This document shows positions 23,933-32,661 of a stretch of DNA of 64,000 nt, one piece after another. Origin of the DNA: Syntrophales bacterium (lineage in GTDB: Bacteria; Desulfobacterota; Syntrophia; Syntrophales; UBA2210). Where the stretch lies: contig JALOBE010000004.1 in NCBI GenBank assembly GCA_023228425.1, positions 1 through 64,000 of the forward strand, given 5' to 3'. The notes under the pieces are model-generated. The model did no database searches, was not told the origin of the DNA, and saw only the letters and a list, made by a program, of their open reading frames with translations. The translations under genes and the position numbers were made by a program. Numbering within the stretch: the first letter of the stretch is position 1; each line of letters starts with the position of its first letter.

Positions 23933-25123
23933 CTATTCGCGAACCAACTCGTTTTCAAACCAGTCCTGAACGACGATAGTTTCCCCGTTGGGTCCGCACT
24001 GCCACATCTGAAGCATCCGGGGGGCCCGGTGGTTTCCTTCCCGCCAGGTGATTTTCGGACCGATTCCCTGGAAGTCGGTTATCGAGTTCAGGGCATCCCG
24101 GGCGGCCTCCTTGCTCAGGTCCCTGCCCGCCTGTTGCAGGGCGTATACCAGTGGTTCGGCAACGACGATGCCGGCCATGTAGAAAACCCCCCACCGCTCT
24201 TCCGGTGCCAGTCTGGCGGCGGCTTCACGGTAGCTGGTCATCAAGGGCGTTTCAGAAAGGGGCTGGTCCGTGAAGGCTGCCGTGATCACGCCTTCCCTGG
24301 CCCACAGGCCGTCGGTAATGTGGCTCATAAGGGCGAAGTCACAGAGGTTGTAGGTAAAGAGCCACTGAGGCTTGAACCCCATTGAAACCGCCGTCCGGAG
24401 AGCGATGGCCGCCTGGGTGGGAGCCATGATGCCGATGACCGCTTCAGCACCCGAGGCCTGGAGCCGCGCTATCTGCGAGGAGAGGTCCCGCTCGGTTGGT
24501 TCCACGGGAATCGCTGCCGACAGGTCGAGATTGTTCTTATGAAGCCGCGCCTTGACCCCGTCCAGATTGTCCAGGCCCCAGTCATCGTTCTGGTAGAAGA
24601 GAGCGACCCTGGTGAAGCCCATGTTTTCCACGGCATGTTTTGCCAGAAGGCTCCCCTCGTCGAAATAGTCGGGCCAGATGTTCCACAGCCAGGGATTGTC
24701 ATGGAACACCCGTGCTCCGGAGGTTATGCCCGTCCATATGATCCGGTTCTGCTGCAGGTATGCCTGCACGGCAAGGCCGCAGGCCGTTCCGACACCGCCT
24801 ACCACGGCGAAGATACCCTGCCGGTCAACGAGATCCCGTATCGCCGCCATGGTCTGGGACGGGTTGTACTGGTCGTCACGGATAAAGTAGCGTATCTGTC
24901 GCCCGTGAATACCACCATCTTCATTGATCATTTCAAAGAGAAGTTTGCTTCCCCGGGCGACAGAACCCCAGGGGGCCGCGGGGCCCGTCTGGGGACCCCA
25001 CTGGCCGATGCGAATCTCCTTGTCATCGAATCCCGGGTTTCGCTGGGCAAACCCGTAATCGGCGAGAAGGAACAGGGCACACAGTGTTACGAGCAGTGTT
25101 ACAAGAATTCTTTTCGTCTTCAT
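23933..25123 (-). CDS. livK: periplasmic amino-acid-type substrate-binding protein
   Basis: A 396-residue type I periplasmic binding protein. The start at 25123 follows GGAGGG and gives a clean signal peptide (about 1-26, MKTKRILVTLLVTLCALFLL then ...YGFAQ). The mature part opens with IRIGQWGPQTGPAAPWG and has the Leu/Ile/Val-binding fold, including VVGGVGTACGLAVQAYLQ and RVALFYQNDDWG. Substrate unknown: the pocket residues that define Leu/Ile/Val specificity cannot be judged here. It lies between the ATPase and permease genes of the same cluster, so the symbol names the family rather than a proven substrate. Confidence 0.85.
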   Translation of the reverse strand: MKTKRILVTLLVTLCALFLLADYGFAQRNPGFDDKEIRIGQWGPQTGPAAPWGSVARGSKLLFEMINEDGGIHGRQIRYFIRDDQYNPSQTMAAIRDLVDRQGIFAVVGGVGTACGLAVQAYLQQNRIIWTGITSGARVFHDNPWLWNIWPDYFDEGSLLAKHAVENMGFTRVALFYQNDDWGLDNLDGVKARLHKNNLDLSAAIPVEPTERDLSSQIARLQASGAEAVIGIMAPTQAAIALRTAVSMGFKPQWLFTYNLCDFALMSHITDGLWAREGVITAAFTDQPLSETPLMTSYREAAARLAPEERWGVFYMAGIVVAEPLVYALQQAGRDLSKEAARDALNSITDFQGIGPKITWREGNHRAPRMLQMWQCGPNGETIVVQDWFENELVRE

Positions 25124-25285
25124 ACTTTCCCTCCTTTTATCGACGCTTGCACCGATTTTTTCTTTATCGCTTTCAGCGTGCCGCGGGGATTGTCTGAAAG
25201 CGAACATTCACACCCCTTGCCATCCGACGCTGTCCTGCAAAAAAAGGTGACGCGGCTCACTCTGAGGAAAACCATGATGGAGCCG

Positions 25286-25762
25286 TCAACTTTTATACCA
25301 CCGGCCGCCTTCTCTGATAAAAATAAATCCTATATTGATTTCCGATATCTGTTTCGTGGGCAGGTGCAAGTATACCACATCCACCTCGACCTGGGCGAAC
25401 TTTTCCACCGACGGCCATGTCTCCCGGTCGTCATTGTCCTGGATGAAGGTAACCCCGACAATGGTGTAGTCAACGACATGATCTTCCGCTGCCAGGGCTT
25501 CCCGCAGGTAATCATCGTAGCTATGCGTGTCGGTATAGGGAGACGACGGGGCCAGGCAGGCGTACACGGCCTTGAAGTCCCGGCTTGTTTCAGCATCGAG
25601 AAAATTCCGTGCCGCCTGAAGAACCGCCGCTTCCTCCGGATCTTTCGACGGCTCACTGAAGGACGGACCGGAGAGAATCAGAACGGCCGCAACCAGGAAA
25701 AGAGCGATCGTCGGCGCTGATGTGATGCTGATGTTTATCTTTCGACGGTACTGTGCTTTCAC
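25286..25762 (-). CDS. secreted NTF2/SnoaL-like protein
   Basis: A 158-residue protein with a signal or anchor segment at about 17-36. The mature part begins EEAAVLQAARNFLDAETSRD and continues FKAVYACLAPSSPY, a cone-like NTF2/SnoaL pattern, and ends IGFIFIREGGRWYKS, the typical closing strand of that fold. No catalytic residues can be assigned. It sits between livK and livH in the same orientation, which is unusual for liv clusters. It may accompany the transporter in the periplasm; function unknown. Confidence 0.65.
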   Translation of the reverse strand: MKAQYRRKINISITSAPTIALFLVAAVLILSGPSFSEPSKDPEEAAVLQAARNFLDAETSRDFKAVYACLAPSSPYTDTHSYDDYLREALAAEDHVVDYTIVGVTFIQDNDDRETWPSVEKFAQVEVDVVYLHLPTKQISEINIGFIFIREGGRWYKS

Positions 25763-25961
25763 GGGCTGAACCCGACGGCGTTGTCAAACGTTTCCTGAGA
25801 CATGATATCCGGCATGATAACCGGATGCTTCGTCGCGCGGTATCTTTCGTCAGCGGGGCGTGTCTCGCAGCACGCCTTCTTCCCCGGACTGCGCGCGCCC
25901 TGCCCGCGAAATTTTTACAGAGGCGACCTGGACGGGACGTATTTCGACTCTGTCCAAGTTC

Positions 25962-26837
25962 TCAAACCTTCTTTACGTAGTGTTTCCCGAAAAGCCCGCT
26001 GGGGCGGATACAGAGAACCAGGACGATGACCACGAACGCCGTTATGGGTTTCCATGCAGGCCAGGCGTAGCCGAAAAAGTTTTCAATCAATCCCATGATT
26101 CCTCCGCCTATGAGAACGCCCGGTACGCTCATAAGACCGCCCAGAACGGCGGCGGCAAAAGCCCGGAGAAAGGGTTCCATCATAAACTGGGGATCCAGGA
26201 TGGTCTTTGCCGATATGAGCATTCCGGCGGTGACACCGATGACGGAGCTGAAGGCCCATGCAAAGGCGAACACCCGCTCCGTCTTGATTCCCATGATTTT
26301 TGCGGCATGCTTGTTCTGTTGCGTCGCCCGCATGGCGGTCCCCATCTTCGTGTGCTTGAAGAATATGTAGAGGAAGGTCATGATGAGGGCCGCAATGACG
26401 AACACGGCTATGGCCCACTGGCTGATGACGAACCCCGGCATAATCCGGTAGGTGATCTGGTAGGAGAAGGGTATGGAGAAGGCCTGCTGTTCCGCGCCCC
26501 ATTTCCAGCTCGCCAGGCCTGCCAGGAGCAGCTGGGCCCCGATGGTAATGACGATGAGACCCACGATCGTAGGGTTCTTGGCCGGCCGCAGAAAGAAAAA
26601 CTCCACGAAGACACCCAGGAGGGCGGCGAACAGGAGGGACACGAGAAAGGCGACCCAGAACGGGTGGCCGGTGACGGCCAGCACATGGAAGGCCACGAAG
26701 GTTGAGAACATGGCCATATCGCCGGCGGCAAAATTGACTACATCGGATGTCTTGTAGATGATGACCACTGCCAGCCCGAAAAGACCGTAACAGGCCCCCA
26801 TGGCCAATCCTTCGATCAACAACTGCCCAAACGGCAT
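25962..26837 (-). CDS. livH: branched-chain amino-acid ABC transporter permease LivH
   Basis: A 291-residue inner-membrane permease with about eight hydrophobic helices. The opening GLAMGACYGLFGLAVVIIYKTSDVVNFAAGD contains the family's conserved early block (quoted part NFAAGD), and AFAAAVLGGLMSVPGVLIGG near 220 is the EAA-like coupling region. It pairs with LivM to form the channel. The order livM-livH-livK-livG-livF is leftward throughout. Confidence 0.88.
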   Translation of the reverse strand: MPFGQLLIEGLAMGACYGLFGLAVVIIYKTSDVVNFAAGDMAMFSTFVAFHVLAVTGHPFWVAFLVSLLFAALLGVFVEFFFLRPAKNPTIVGLIVITIGAQLLLAGLASWKWGAEQQAFSIPFSYQITYRIMPGFVISQWAIAVFVIAALIMTFLYIFFKHTKMGTAMRATQQNKHAAKIMGIKTERVFAFAWAFSSVIGVTAGMLISAKTILDPQFMMEPFLRAFAAAVLGGLMSVPGVLIGGGIMGLIENFFGYAWPAWKPITAFVVIVLVLCIRPSGLFGKHYVKKV

Positions 26838-26930
26838 GGTTTCCCCTTTTCTGCTGAATCCCCGGTCCGTCCTGTGTCCAGGGGACGGCGACGAGAAAAA
26901 TCTATGTCGCAGCTCGCTATCCCGCCCCTC

Positions 26931-28001
26931 CTAGAAGGGCCAGGTTTTCCAGTACTTCTTGACGCGTATCCAGGCGCCGAATATTCCCAGAGGCTCGAAT
27001 ATGATAATACCGATCATGACGAGACCCAGGGCAATGAGGTTGACGTTATCCATTCCCGAAATGGTCAGCCACTTCCGGGAAAAGCTCAGCAGGATCCCCC
27101 CTATGACAGGGACTTCATCAATGTTTTTGAACAGGTCATACATGAGGTAGGTAATCAGTGTGGCTCCCGCTATTGAGCCCATGACCGACCCCAGTCCGCC
27201 CACGACGACCATGACGAGGAATATGATCGACAGGATCAGGTGGAAGGTAAAGGGATCAAAAAATCCAAGGACGAAGGCGAACAGTCCTCCGGCGATTCCC
27301 GCGTAAAAGGCACTCACGGCAAAGGCAAGGGTCTTGTACATGGTAAGGTTGATGCCGATGACCTCGGCGGCGATGTCGCTGTCCCTGATGGCGACGAAGG
27401 CCCGCCCCGCCCGTGTTTTCAGAATGTTGACGGCGCACAGTACCATGATGACCGCGACAGCGAGTATGAGATAGTACTTGCTGAGTTCCGTCTTCAGAAC
27501 CCAGTTCCATCCCAACTGCGGTATGCCGATATTCAGTGGGGGCGCGAGCATGCCCTGACGCCCGCCGAAGAGTTCCGTGTGTCCGATCACGTGCATGATA
27601 GCCAGGCCGAAGGCGAGCGTGGCGATAGCCAGGTAAGGTCCTTCAAGCCGGAGGGCGGGCAGGCCCAGGATAAAGCCGAAAAAAGCCGCCACGAACGCGG
27701 CGGCGATGATGGCCGCACAGAAGGGAATCTGCAGCTTCGTCATCAGGAGCACCGTCATGTAGGCCCCGATGGCGAAGAATCCGGCATGGCCCAGGGCGAT
27801 CTGGCCCGTTGAACCCACGAGTATGTTCAGTCCCACGGCGAGAATGACATGGACCAGCATGAGATTGAAGAGGTAGACATGGTAGGTGGAGCAGAACAGC
27901 GGGACTATGATGAGGGCGGCCAGGAGAGCGATGGTCCAGAAAAGAATGGTACCGCTACTGAAGAGTTCGATGTCCTCGTAATAGTCACGTTTCATATCCA
28001 T
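26931..28001 (-). CDS. livM: branched-chain amino-acid ABC transporter permease LivM
   Basis: A 356-residue permease with about nine helices. LNILVGSTGQIALGHAGFFA (near 60-79) and GLPALRLEGPYLAIATLAFG (near 113-132) are LivM hallmarks, and LVMVVVGGLGSVMGSIAGA near 280 is the coupling region. The start at 28001 was chosen because GAGGTG lies 6 nt upstream; an in-frame GTG at 28010 would add three residues. It is the first gene of the liv-acyl-CoA synthetase unit; no sure promoter was recognised in the 140 bp before it. Confidence 0.88.
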   Translation of the reverse strand: MDMKRDYYEDIELFSSGTILFWTIALLAALIIVPLFCSTYHVYLFNLMLVHVILAVGLNILVGSTGQIALGHAGFFAIGAYMTVLLMTKLQIPFCAAIIAAAFVAAFFGFILGLPALRLEGPYLAIATLAFGLAIMHVIGHTELFGGRQGMLAPPLNIGIPQLGWNWVLKTELSKYYLILAVAVIMVLCAVNILKTRAGRAFVAIRDSDIAAEVIGINLTMYKTLAFAVSAFYAGIAGGLFAFVLGFFDPFTFHLILSIIFLVMVVVGGLGSVMGSIAGATLITYLMYDLFKNIDEVPVIGGILLSFSRKWLTISGMDNVNLIALGLVMIGIIIFEPLGIFGAWIRVKKYWKTWPF

Positions 28002-28151
28002 AGGCCACACCTCACAGGAATCGCCGGGCTCGATATATCACATTCGGAATAACCACGCGGCTATTTTTGAACTGTACATTACCATGCTTTTATGGAAAAC
28101 AACAGACATTCATCCTCGGCTTTTCTCCCGTGAGACGAAGGTTTTCATGGC

Positions 28152-28688
28152 ATGCATATCATCATTGACGGGTACAACCTGATACGACAATCCGATTTTC
28201 TGAGAGAGGCCGAAAGGATCAGCCTCGAAGCGGGGCGGCATCTTCTGGTGACGGAGCTGGTGAAGTACAACAGGAAGAGGCGTCACAGGGTTACCGTCGT
28301 TTTTGACGGGTGGGAGGAGGGCTCCTTCCGCGAGGAGCACATGGATGAAGGAGGCGTTCATATCGTTTATTCCCGCCGCGGAGAACGGGCTGACGAGGTG
28401 ATAAAACGCCTGTGCCGGCGGGCGGGAGGGTCGGAACTGGTGGTGGTCAGCTCCGACCGGGAGGTGGCGATGTACGCGGAGCGGTCCGGAGGCGTCTCTC
28501 TTTCGTCGCCGGAGTTTGAAGTAAGGCTCATGGACCCGGGTGACGAACCGCCGCTTCGTGATAACCATCACTTCGAGGGGGACGAGGAAGATCAGCGGGA
28601 TGTGAGCCTGACGACCAGGAAAAAGGGTCCTGCCCGCAGACTGTCGAAGCGGAAGCGTAAAACCATCCGGGCCGTCAGGAAGCTTTAG
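28152..28688 (+). CDS. NYN-domain RNase (YacP/Rae1-like)
   Basis: A 178-residue protein of the PIN-like NYN fold. It opens MHIIIDGYNLI with Asp6, and has VVFDGWEEG (Asp52), GERADEVIKRL (Asp81) and VVVSSDREV (Asp102), a set of acidic residues suitable for metal-dependent RNA cleavage. The C-terminal 25 residues are very basic (KKGPARRLSKRKRKTIR) and may bind RNA. YacP/Rae1 homologues cleave mRNA or rRNA in the ribosome context. It is alone on the plus strand, and its 3' end overlaps the holA 3' end by 14 bp. Confidence 0.82.
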   Translation: MHIIIDGYNLIRQSDFLREAERISLEAGRHLLVTELVKYNRKRRHRVTVVFDGWEEGSFREEHMDEGGVHIVYSRRGERADEVIKRLCRRAGGSELVVVSSDREVAMYAERSGGVSLSSPEFEVRLMDPGDEPPLRDNHHFEGDEEDQRDVSLTTRKKGPARRLSKRKRKTIRAVRKL

Positions 28689-30057
28689 CCCGGCCTCGTT
28701 TCCCGCACAGGTCGAGAATCAGCCGCTCCATGAGAATACCCGCGTCGGTTCCGGTCGATTTCAGGGCAAGATCGGTGTCGATGAGCATATCGAGATACCG
28801 GAGGAGTTCGCTCCAGGAGAAACGGCCCGCCTGTCTCACGGTGTTGTAGATCACGTAGGGGTGTTGCCCCGTCAAGAGGGCGGAACCCTTTTTCTCCCGG
28901 CCCGTCCGTTTCAACAAAGCGGGAAGAACGGTATCCTGAAATTCCCGGTAGGCCGGCATCCGGCCGCCCAGGGAGACCGCTCCCGATTCTGACAGGAGGT
29001 GGACCTGCATCAGCAACCGCACGTCCCTGGCAAGCATGGCCAGCATCACCAGGGGATGCACACCCCGCTCCATGAGTCGTCTGAAGGCTTTCAGCGCCCG
29101 ACCCCGGTCTCCTTCCACCACGGCTTCGGTCAGCTCAAATATCCGTTCCTCCCGGGTCCAGGCGATGGCTGACTCCACGTCGGTCCTGTCGATCCGGGAA
29201 CCTTCGTCACCGATGTAGGTTATCAGCTTGTCGATTTCGCCGAAAACATCGCCGTAATCAAGACCCGTAAGCCCGCCCAGGAGCGCCATTGCTTCGGGCG
29301 TCAGGGTTTTCCCCCGGTCCGCGAGGTATTCCCTGGCTCTTCGGAAGACCTGGTTTTTCTGGGCGGCCTCACTCTTTTCACGGGGAAAGTGCAGAACAGT
29401 TCCTTTTTCCGAGAGTATCCTGAAAAGCTTTTTTCTCTTGTCCACGGCCGTGGCCGTGAGAATCAGCGTCACTCCGGCGGGAAGACCTTCGTCGATCAGC
29501 CGCTCCAGGCGCTCGACGTCCCCCGTCTGGAGGGTGTTCCTGGTATCCAGAGCGAGGCAGAGAGCGATAACCTTTGGAAGCACCGAAGCATAATCGTTCA
29601 CGGAGCTGCCGGCGAAAAGACGATCCCACTCGTCGTCCGGAACCTTCCGCCATCCTCCGTCGCGCAGGTCTTCCAGGGTCCATCCCGTGGGTTCAAGAAG
29701 ATTCATGAAGGCCCGTGCCGCTGCGGGAGCATTGTCCTCGAGGAGAGTGAGAAAATCTTCCGGGAGTGACGGCTTGGACGGTTTGGACGCAAAGAGCGTC
29801 GTGTCCTGAATGACGATCACTTTTCTGCCCGGAACGAGGGGCACGGTGACAAGGGCCTCGCAGATACTGTCGACAGAAACGGCTTCACCTTCGAACCTGA
29901 AGCAGTTGAGGTCGTCGGCTCCTTCGGGCAGAAGCGCGTGTACGATGCGTCGGCGGGCTTCGACCAGGAGAAAGCGCTCCTCGCCGTAAAGGAGACAGGC
30001 GGAGAGTTCTCCTCCCCGTTTTATGGAGTCCAGGATAGGGTCAATCATTCCGCTCAT
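28675..30057 (-). CDS. holA: DNA polymerase III delta subunit
   Basis: A 460-residue clamp-loader subunit that opens the beta sliding clamp. The N-terminal half has a nucleotide-fold pattern, LLYGEERFLLVEARR and GRKVIVIQDT, without a working Walker A, as in HolA. The second part has the family's HFPREKSEAAQKN and LTGLDYGDVFGEIDKLITY, and the collar domain follows. It is longer than typical (about 340), because of an insertion between about 100 and 180 (EPTGWTLEDLRDGGWRKVPD region). ATGs at 30057 and 30048 are both plausible; the upstream frame to 30099 is unlike the family. Confidence 0.85.
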   Translation of the reverse strand: MSGMIDPILDSIKRGGELSACLLYGEERFLLVEARRRIVHALLPEGADDLNCFRFEGEAVSVDSICEALVTVPLVPGRKVIVIQDTTLFASKPSKPSLPEDFLTLLEDNAPAAARAFMNLLEPTGWTLEDLRDGGWRKVPDDEWDRLFAGSSVNDYASVLPKVIALCLALDTRNTLQTGDVERLERLIDEGLPAGVTLILTATAVDKRKKLFRILSEKGTVLHFPREKSEAAQKNQVFRRAREYLADRGKTLTPEAMALLGGLTGLDYGDVFGEIDKLITYIGDEGSRIDRTDVESAIAWTREERIFELTEAVVEGDRGRALKAFRRLMERGVHPLVMLAMLARDVRLLMQVHLLSESGAVSLGGRMPAYREFQDTVLPALLKRTGREKKGSALLTGQHPYVIYNTVRQAGRFSWSELLRYLDMLIDTDLALKSTGTDAGILMERLILDLCGKRGRAKAS

Positions 30058-30124
30058 GAGCCTTTTCTTTCGGGACGGACGGGGGTATCCGGATTTCACT
30101 CCGACGGCCGCGCGGCGGAGACGA

Positions 30125-30778
30125 TCAGACGATAACGTATTTTTTGATTACCTTCACAACGTCGGCGGGATCGTCGATGACCTGGATCAGGTCGAAATCT
30201 TCCTTCAGAATCTTGTCATCTTTCAGCATGTGCTCCTTCATCCATTCCAGGAGCCCTTCCCAGTAGCCGCTTCCCATGAGAATGACGGGGAAACTTTTGA
30301 TCCGTTTTGTCTGAATAAGAGTGAGAGCTTCAAAAAGCTCATCCATGGTCCCGTATCCCCCGGGAAGTATGACATAGGCCACGGCATACTTGACCAGCAT
30401 GACCTTGCGGATGAAAAAATATTTGAAATCGAGTTCGATGTTGGCATAGGGGTTCGGTACCTGCTCAAAGGGGAGGCGAATGTTCAGTCCCACCGAAATG
30501 CCTCCGGCTTCGGCGGCACCTTTGTTGGCCGCTTCCATGATGCCCGGACCGCCGCCGGTGATGACGCTGAAGCCGCTTTTGACGAGCAGGCCGGCGAGCT
30601 TCTCCGCCGTCTGATAATATGTGTCATCGGGTCCGGTGCGGGCGGATCCGAAGATACTCACGGCCCGGGAGATGCCGGACAGCTCCTCGATGGCCTCGAC
30701 GAACTCCGCCATGATCCGAAACAGCCGCCACGATTCTTCGATGCTGATCGCGTCGACGACATATTGCTTCTCTATCAT
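30125..30778 (-). CDS. LOG family nucleotide 5'-monophosphate phosphoribohydrolase
   Basis: A 217-residue Rossmann-type enzyme. GGGPGIMEAAN is at 75-85 and PGGYGTMDE at 139-147, the two signatures of the LOG/lysine-decarboxylase-like family; SIFGSART at 41-48 is its first strand. Such enzymes cleave ribose-5-phosphate from cytokinin nucleotides or, in bacteria, from AMP and other purine nucleotides. The older annotation, lysine decarboxylase, is not supported. It follows rpsU in the same orientation with an 81-bp gap. Confidence 0.87.
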   Translation of the reverse strand: MIEKQYVVDAISIEESWRLFRIMAEFVEAIEELSGISRAVSIFGSARTGPDDTYYQTAEKLAGLLVKSGFSVITGGGPGIMEAANKGAAEAGGISVGLNIRLPFEQVPNPYANIELDFKYFFIRKVMLVKYAVAYVILPGGYGTMDELFEALTLIQTKRIKSFPVILMGSGYWEGLLEWMKEHMLKDDKILKEDFDLIQVIDDPADVVKVIKKYVIV

Positions 30779-30859
30779 GACCGCCTCCTCAGGATGGGGC
30801 GCTGCCCGCGCGTGACGGGGTATTCCTGTGTCCGGAGCCCGGAAAGGCTCTCACACAGT

Positions 30860-31051
30860 TCAGCGGCTTCGCCGTCTGGCTGCTTTCACCATTCTTCTGC
30901 GGGCCTCAAGGGCTTTTCTTTTTTTCTTTACCGAGGGCTTTTCATAGGCCCTCCGGAGTTTGAGTTCCTTGAAGAAACCGTTCTTGGACAGCTTGTTTTT
31001 CAGGATTTTCAAGGCCTTTTCAACGTCATTGTCGATTACGCGTACTTCCAA
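30860..31051 (-). CDS. rpsU: 30S ribosomal protein S21
   Basis: A 63-residue basic protein of the small subunit that assists initiation. The start is TTG at 31051, with GGAGG well placed upstream; the frame open further upstream has no similarity. The sequence LEVRVIDNDVEKALKILKNK and the tail KKRKALEARRRMVKAARRR are typical of S21. Length agrees with the family. A good promoter lies about 270 nt upstream, giving a long leader. Confidence 0.93.
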   Translation of the reverse strand: MEVRVIDNDVEKALKILKNKLSKNGFFKELKLRRAYEKPSVKKKRKALEARRRMVKAARRRSR

Positions 31052-31320
31052 AGAGTATCCTCCTTTGTATGTGTTTGCCCCCGCGGGGCGGTTGTCGGCA
31101 TCAGATACAAAAAAGGGGCAGAACGGCACACGCGTTCTCATGCGCCGTTTACCACCCCTGTTCTATAAACCCGTATCACTCTCCTTCGCTCGGGACAGCG
31201 CCCCTGTCGCTTACGGGCACTGCCCTTCCTCCGCTTCCGTGATTGACCCTTCCAGCGTTCTGCGGTCGATGCCGGGGGAGGACAATGTCTGAACTAGAAA
31301 CCCCCTTTCGGGAAGAAAAT

Positions 31321-31349
31321 TATATACACTATTTTTTCCCCCGGTACAA
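31321..31349 (-). promoter_or_regulatory. possible promoter upstream of rpsU
   Basis: Minus strand TTGTAC (31344-31349), 17-bp spacer, TATATA (31321-31326), with an overlapping TATAAT two bases on. The leader to rpsU would be about 265 nt and contains a CCCGAAAGGG hairpin near its start. The rest of 31052-31368 shows no gene. Confidence 0.45.
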
Positions 31350-31368
31350 CGAAAAAGTACTCGATCCG

Positions 31369-32190
31369 TTACAGGCGACCCTCTCGATTCCATCGCTCTG
31401 TCCGGTATTTACCCTCAAGAAGCTCCTGCTTCAATGATTCTTCGGTCGGTGTCAGCGCACCCGGCCGGAGCCTGATCTCCATGCGTTCCTCAAAACTTTC
31501 CCTGATGCAGCGGGCAAGGATTTCTTCTCCCGCGAAACGGCCTTCCTGCCGTCGAACGGACGTTACGGCCCGGTTCAGGTAATCGATCCACTCGTGTTCG
31601 TCGGGAGAGTTCTTCGACAGCACCCGCATGGTCATGGAGGGATCGAAATCAATCAGGATCGAACCGTGCTGAAGGAAACAGTCGTGAGCCCGTAACTGGG
31701 CGCTTCCGCATATCTTTGCCCCATGCACCAGGAGTTCATTGCGGAAAGGGACGGCAAAGCAACAACTTTTCAGGGGGTCCGTCCGTGAAGGATGCCGTCT
31801 CTCGGCCAGGCCGGCCCTGATGCCGATCTTTTCAAGGCCCCCGATAAGGCAGTCGGCAATTACCCGGTACGTTGTCACCACATCCGTCGTGAAGGGCGGC
31901 CATGACTGGGCGGCCACCACGGCGTAGGTGAGGTCCGCTTCATGGTAGACGGCCTTGCCTCCTGTGGGTCTCCGGACGATGTCGATGTCGTGCTCCAGGC
32001 AGAAGGGACGGTTGACGTCACTGTCGATGTCCTGCCCGTAGCCGATGGTGACCACCGGACGCCGCCATTGGTACAATCGCAGCGTCGGGGGACCTCCCCT
32101 GAGGATGGTTTCCCTGAGGACCGCCTCGTCAACGGCCATGTTCTCGCTGCCGTCAAGTTCTTCCAGGGGCAGCAATCTCCAGGACTCCAC
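31369..32190 (-). CDS. lipoate-protein ligase / octanoyltransferase family
   Basis: A 273-residue BPL/LplA/LipB-fold enzyme that attaches lipoate or octanoate to a protein lysine. Visible: VVTIGYGQDIDSDVN, the RRPTGGKAVYHEADLTY motif that forms the acyl-adenylate pocket, and KICGSAQLRAHDCFLQHGSI. The small accessory domain of full LplA is not obvious, so LipM-type octanoyltransferase is an alternative. A GTG start at 32190 was chosen: it follows GGGAGGAG and lies 7 bp after the gcvH stop, whereas the longer frame to 32286 would overlap gcvH. The adjacent GcvH is the natural substrate. Confidence 0.82.
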   Translation of the reverse strand: MESWRLLPLEELDGSENMAVDEAVLRETILRGGPPTLRLYQWRRPVVTIGYGQDIDSDVNRPFCLEHDIDIVRRPTGGKAVYHEADLTYAVVAAQSWPPFTTDVVTTYRVIADCLIGGLEKIGIRAGLAERRHPSRTDPLKSCCFAVPFRNELLVHGAKICGSAQLRAHDCFLQHGSILIDFDPSMTMRVLSKNSPDEHEWIDYLNRAVTSVRRQEGRFAGEEILARCIRESFEERMEIRLRPGALTPTEESLKQELLEGKYRTERWNREGRL

Positions 32191-32197
32191 CGGCCGT

Positions 32198-32593
32198 TTA
32201 TCTCCTCCCCAGGGCCTGGTCGACCAGCTCCTCGTAATCGTCGGCGTCAAGGAGGCTGTCAAGTTCACCGAGATCATCGATTTCAACAGAGATCAGCCAT
32301 CCCGCGTCATAGACGTCACATTCCAGAACGCCCACATCGTCGAAGATATCTTCGTTGATGCCGATAATGTCGCCCGAAACGGGAGAAATCAGTTCTGCCG
32401 TCGTCTTGTCTGTCTCGATGACCCCGAAGGGTTCACCCTGCTTCACAGGCGAATCCACTGGATGAAGGTCGATGGAGAGGATTTCACCCAGACTTTCCTG
32501 AGCGAAATCGGTGATTCCGATGGTGACGATGGTGTCATCAACCCGAGCCCAGGTGTGATCCCGCGAGTACAGCAGATCGTCGGGATATGACAT
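32198..32593 (-). CDS. gcvH: glycine cleavage system H-like lipoyl carrier
   Basis: A 131-residue lipoyl-carrier protein. SRDHTWARV and GITDFAQESLGEI are typical GcvH words, and Lys63 in VIETDKTTAEL is the lipoylation site. No gcvT or gcvP is nearby, so it may be an isolated H protein serving lipoate synthesis or relay rather than glycine cleavage. It is translated just ahead of the lipoate ligase, with a 7-bp gap, which makes that enzyme its likely modifier. Confidence 0.9.
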   Translation of the reverse strand: MSYPDDLLYSRDHTWARVDDTIVTIGITDFAQESLGEILSIDLHPVDSPVKQGEPFGVIETDKTTAELISPVSGDIIGINEDIFDDVGVLECDVYDAGWLISVEIDDLGELDSLLDADDYEELVDQALGRR

Positions 32594-32661
32594 GCACTAC
32601 CTCCTTGAAAACATCGGCGCTGAAAGCGGCCGGTCACCGGGACGGTTTGCCGTCCCCTTAT

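Noticed and set aside
24539..25720. 393-residue plus-strand frame
   Set aside because: Spans livK and the NTF2-like gene in antisense; no domain seen.
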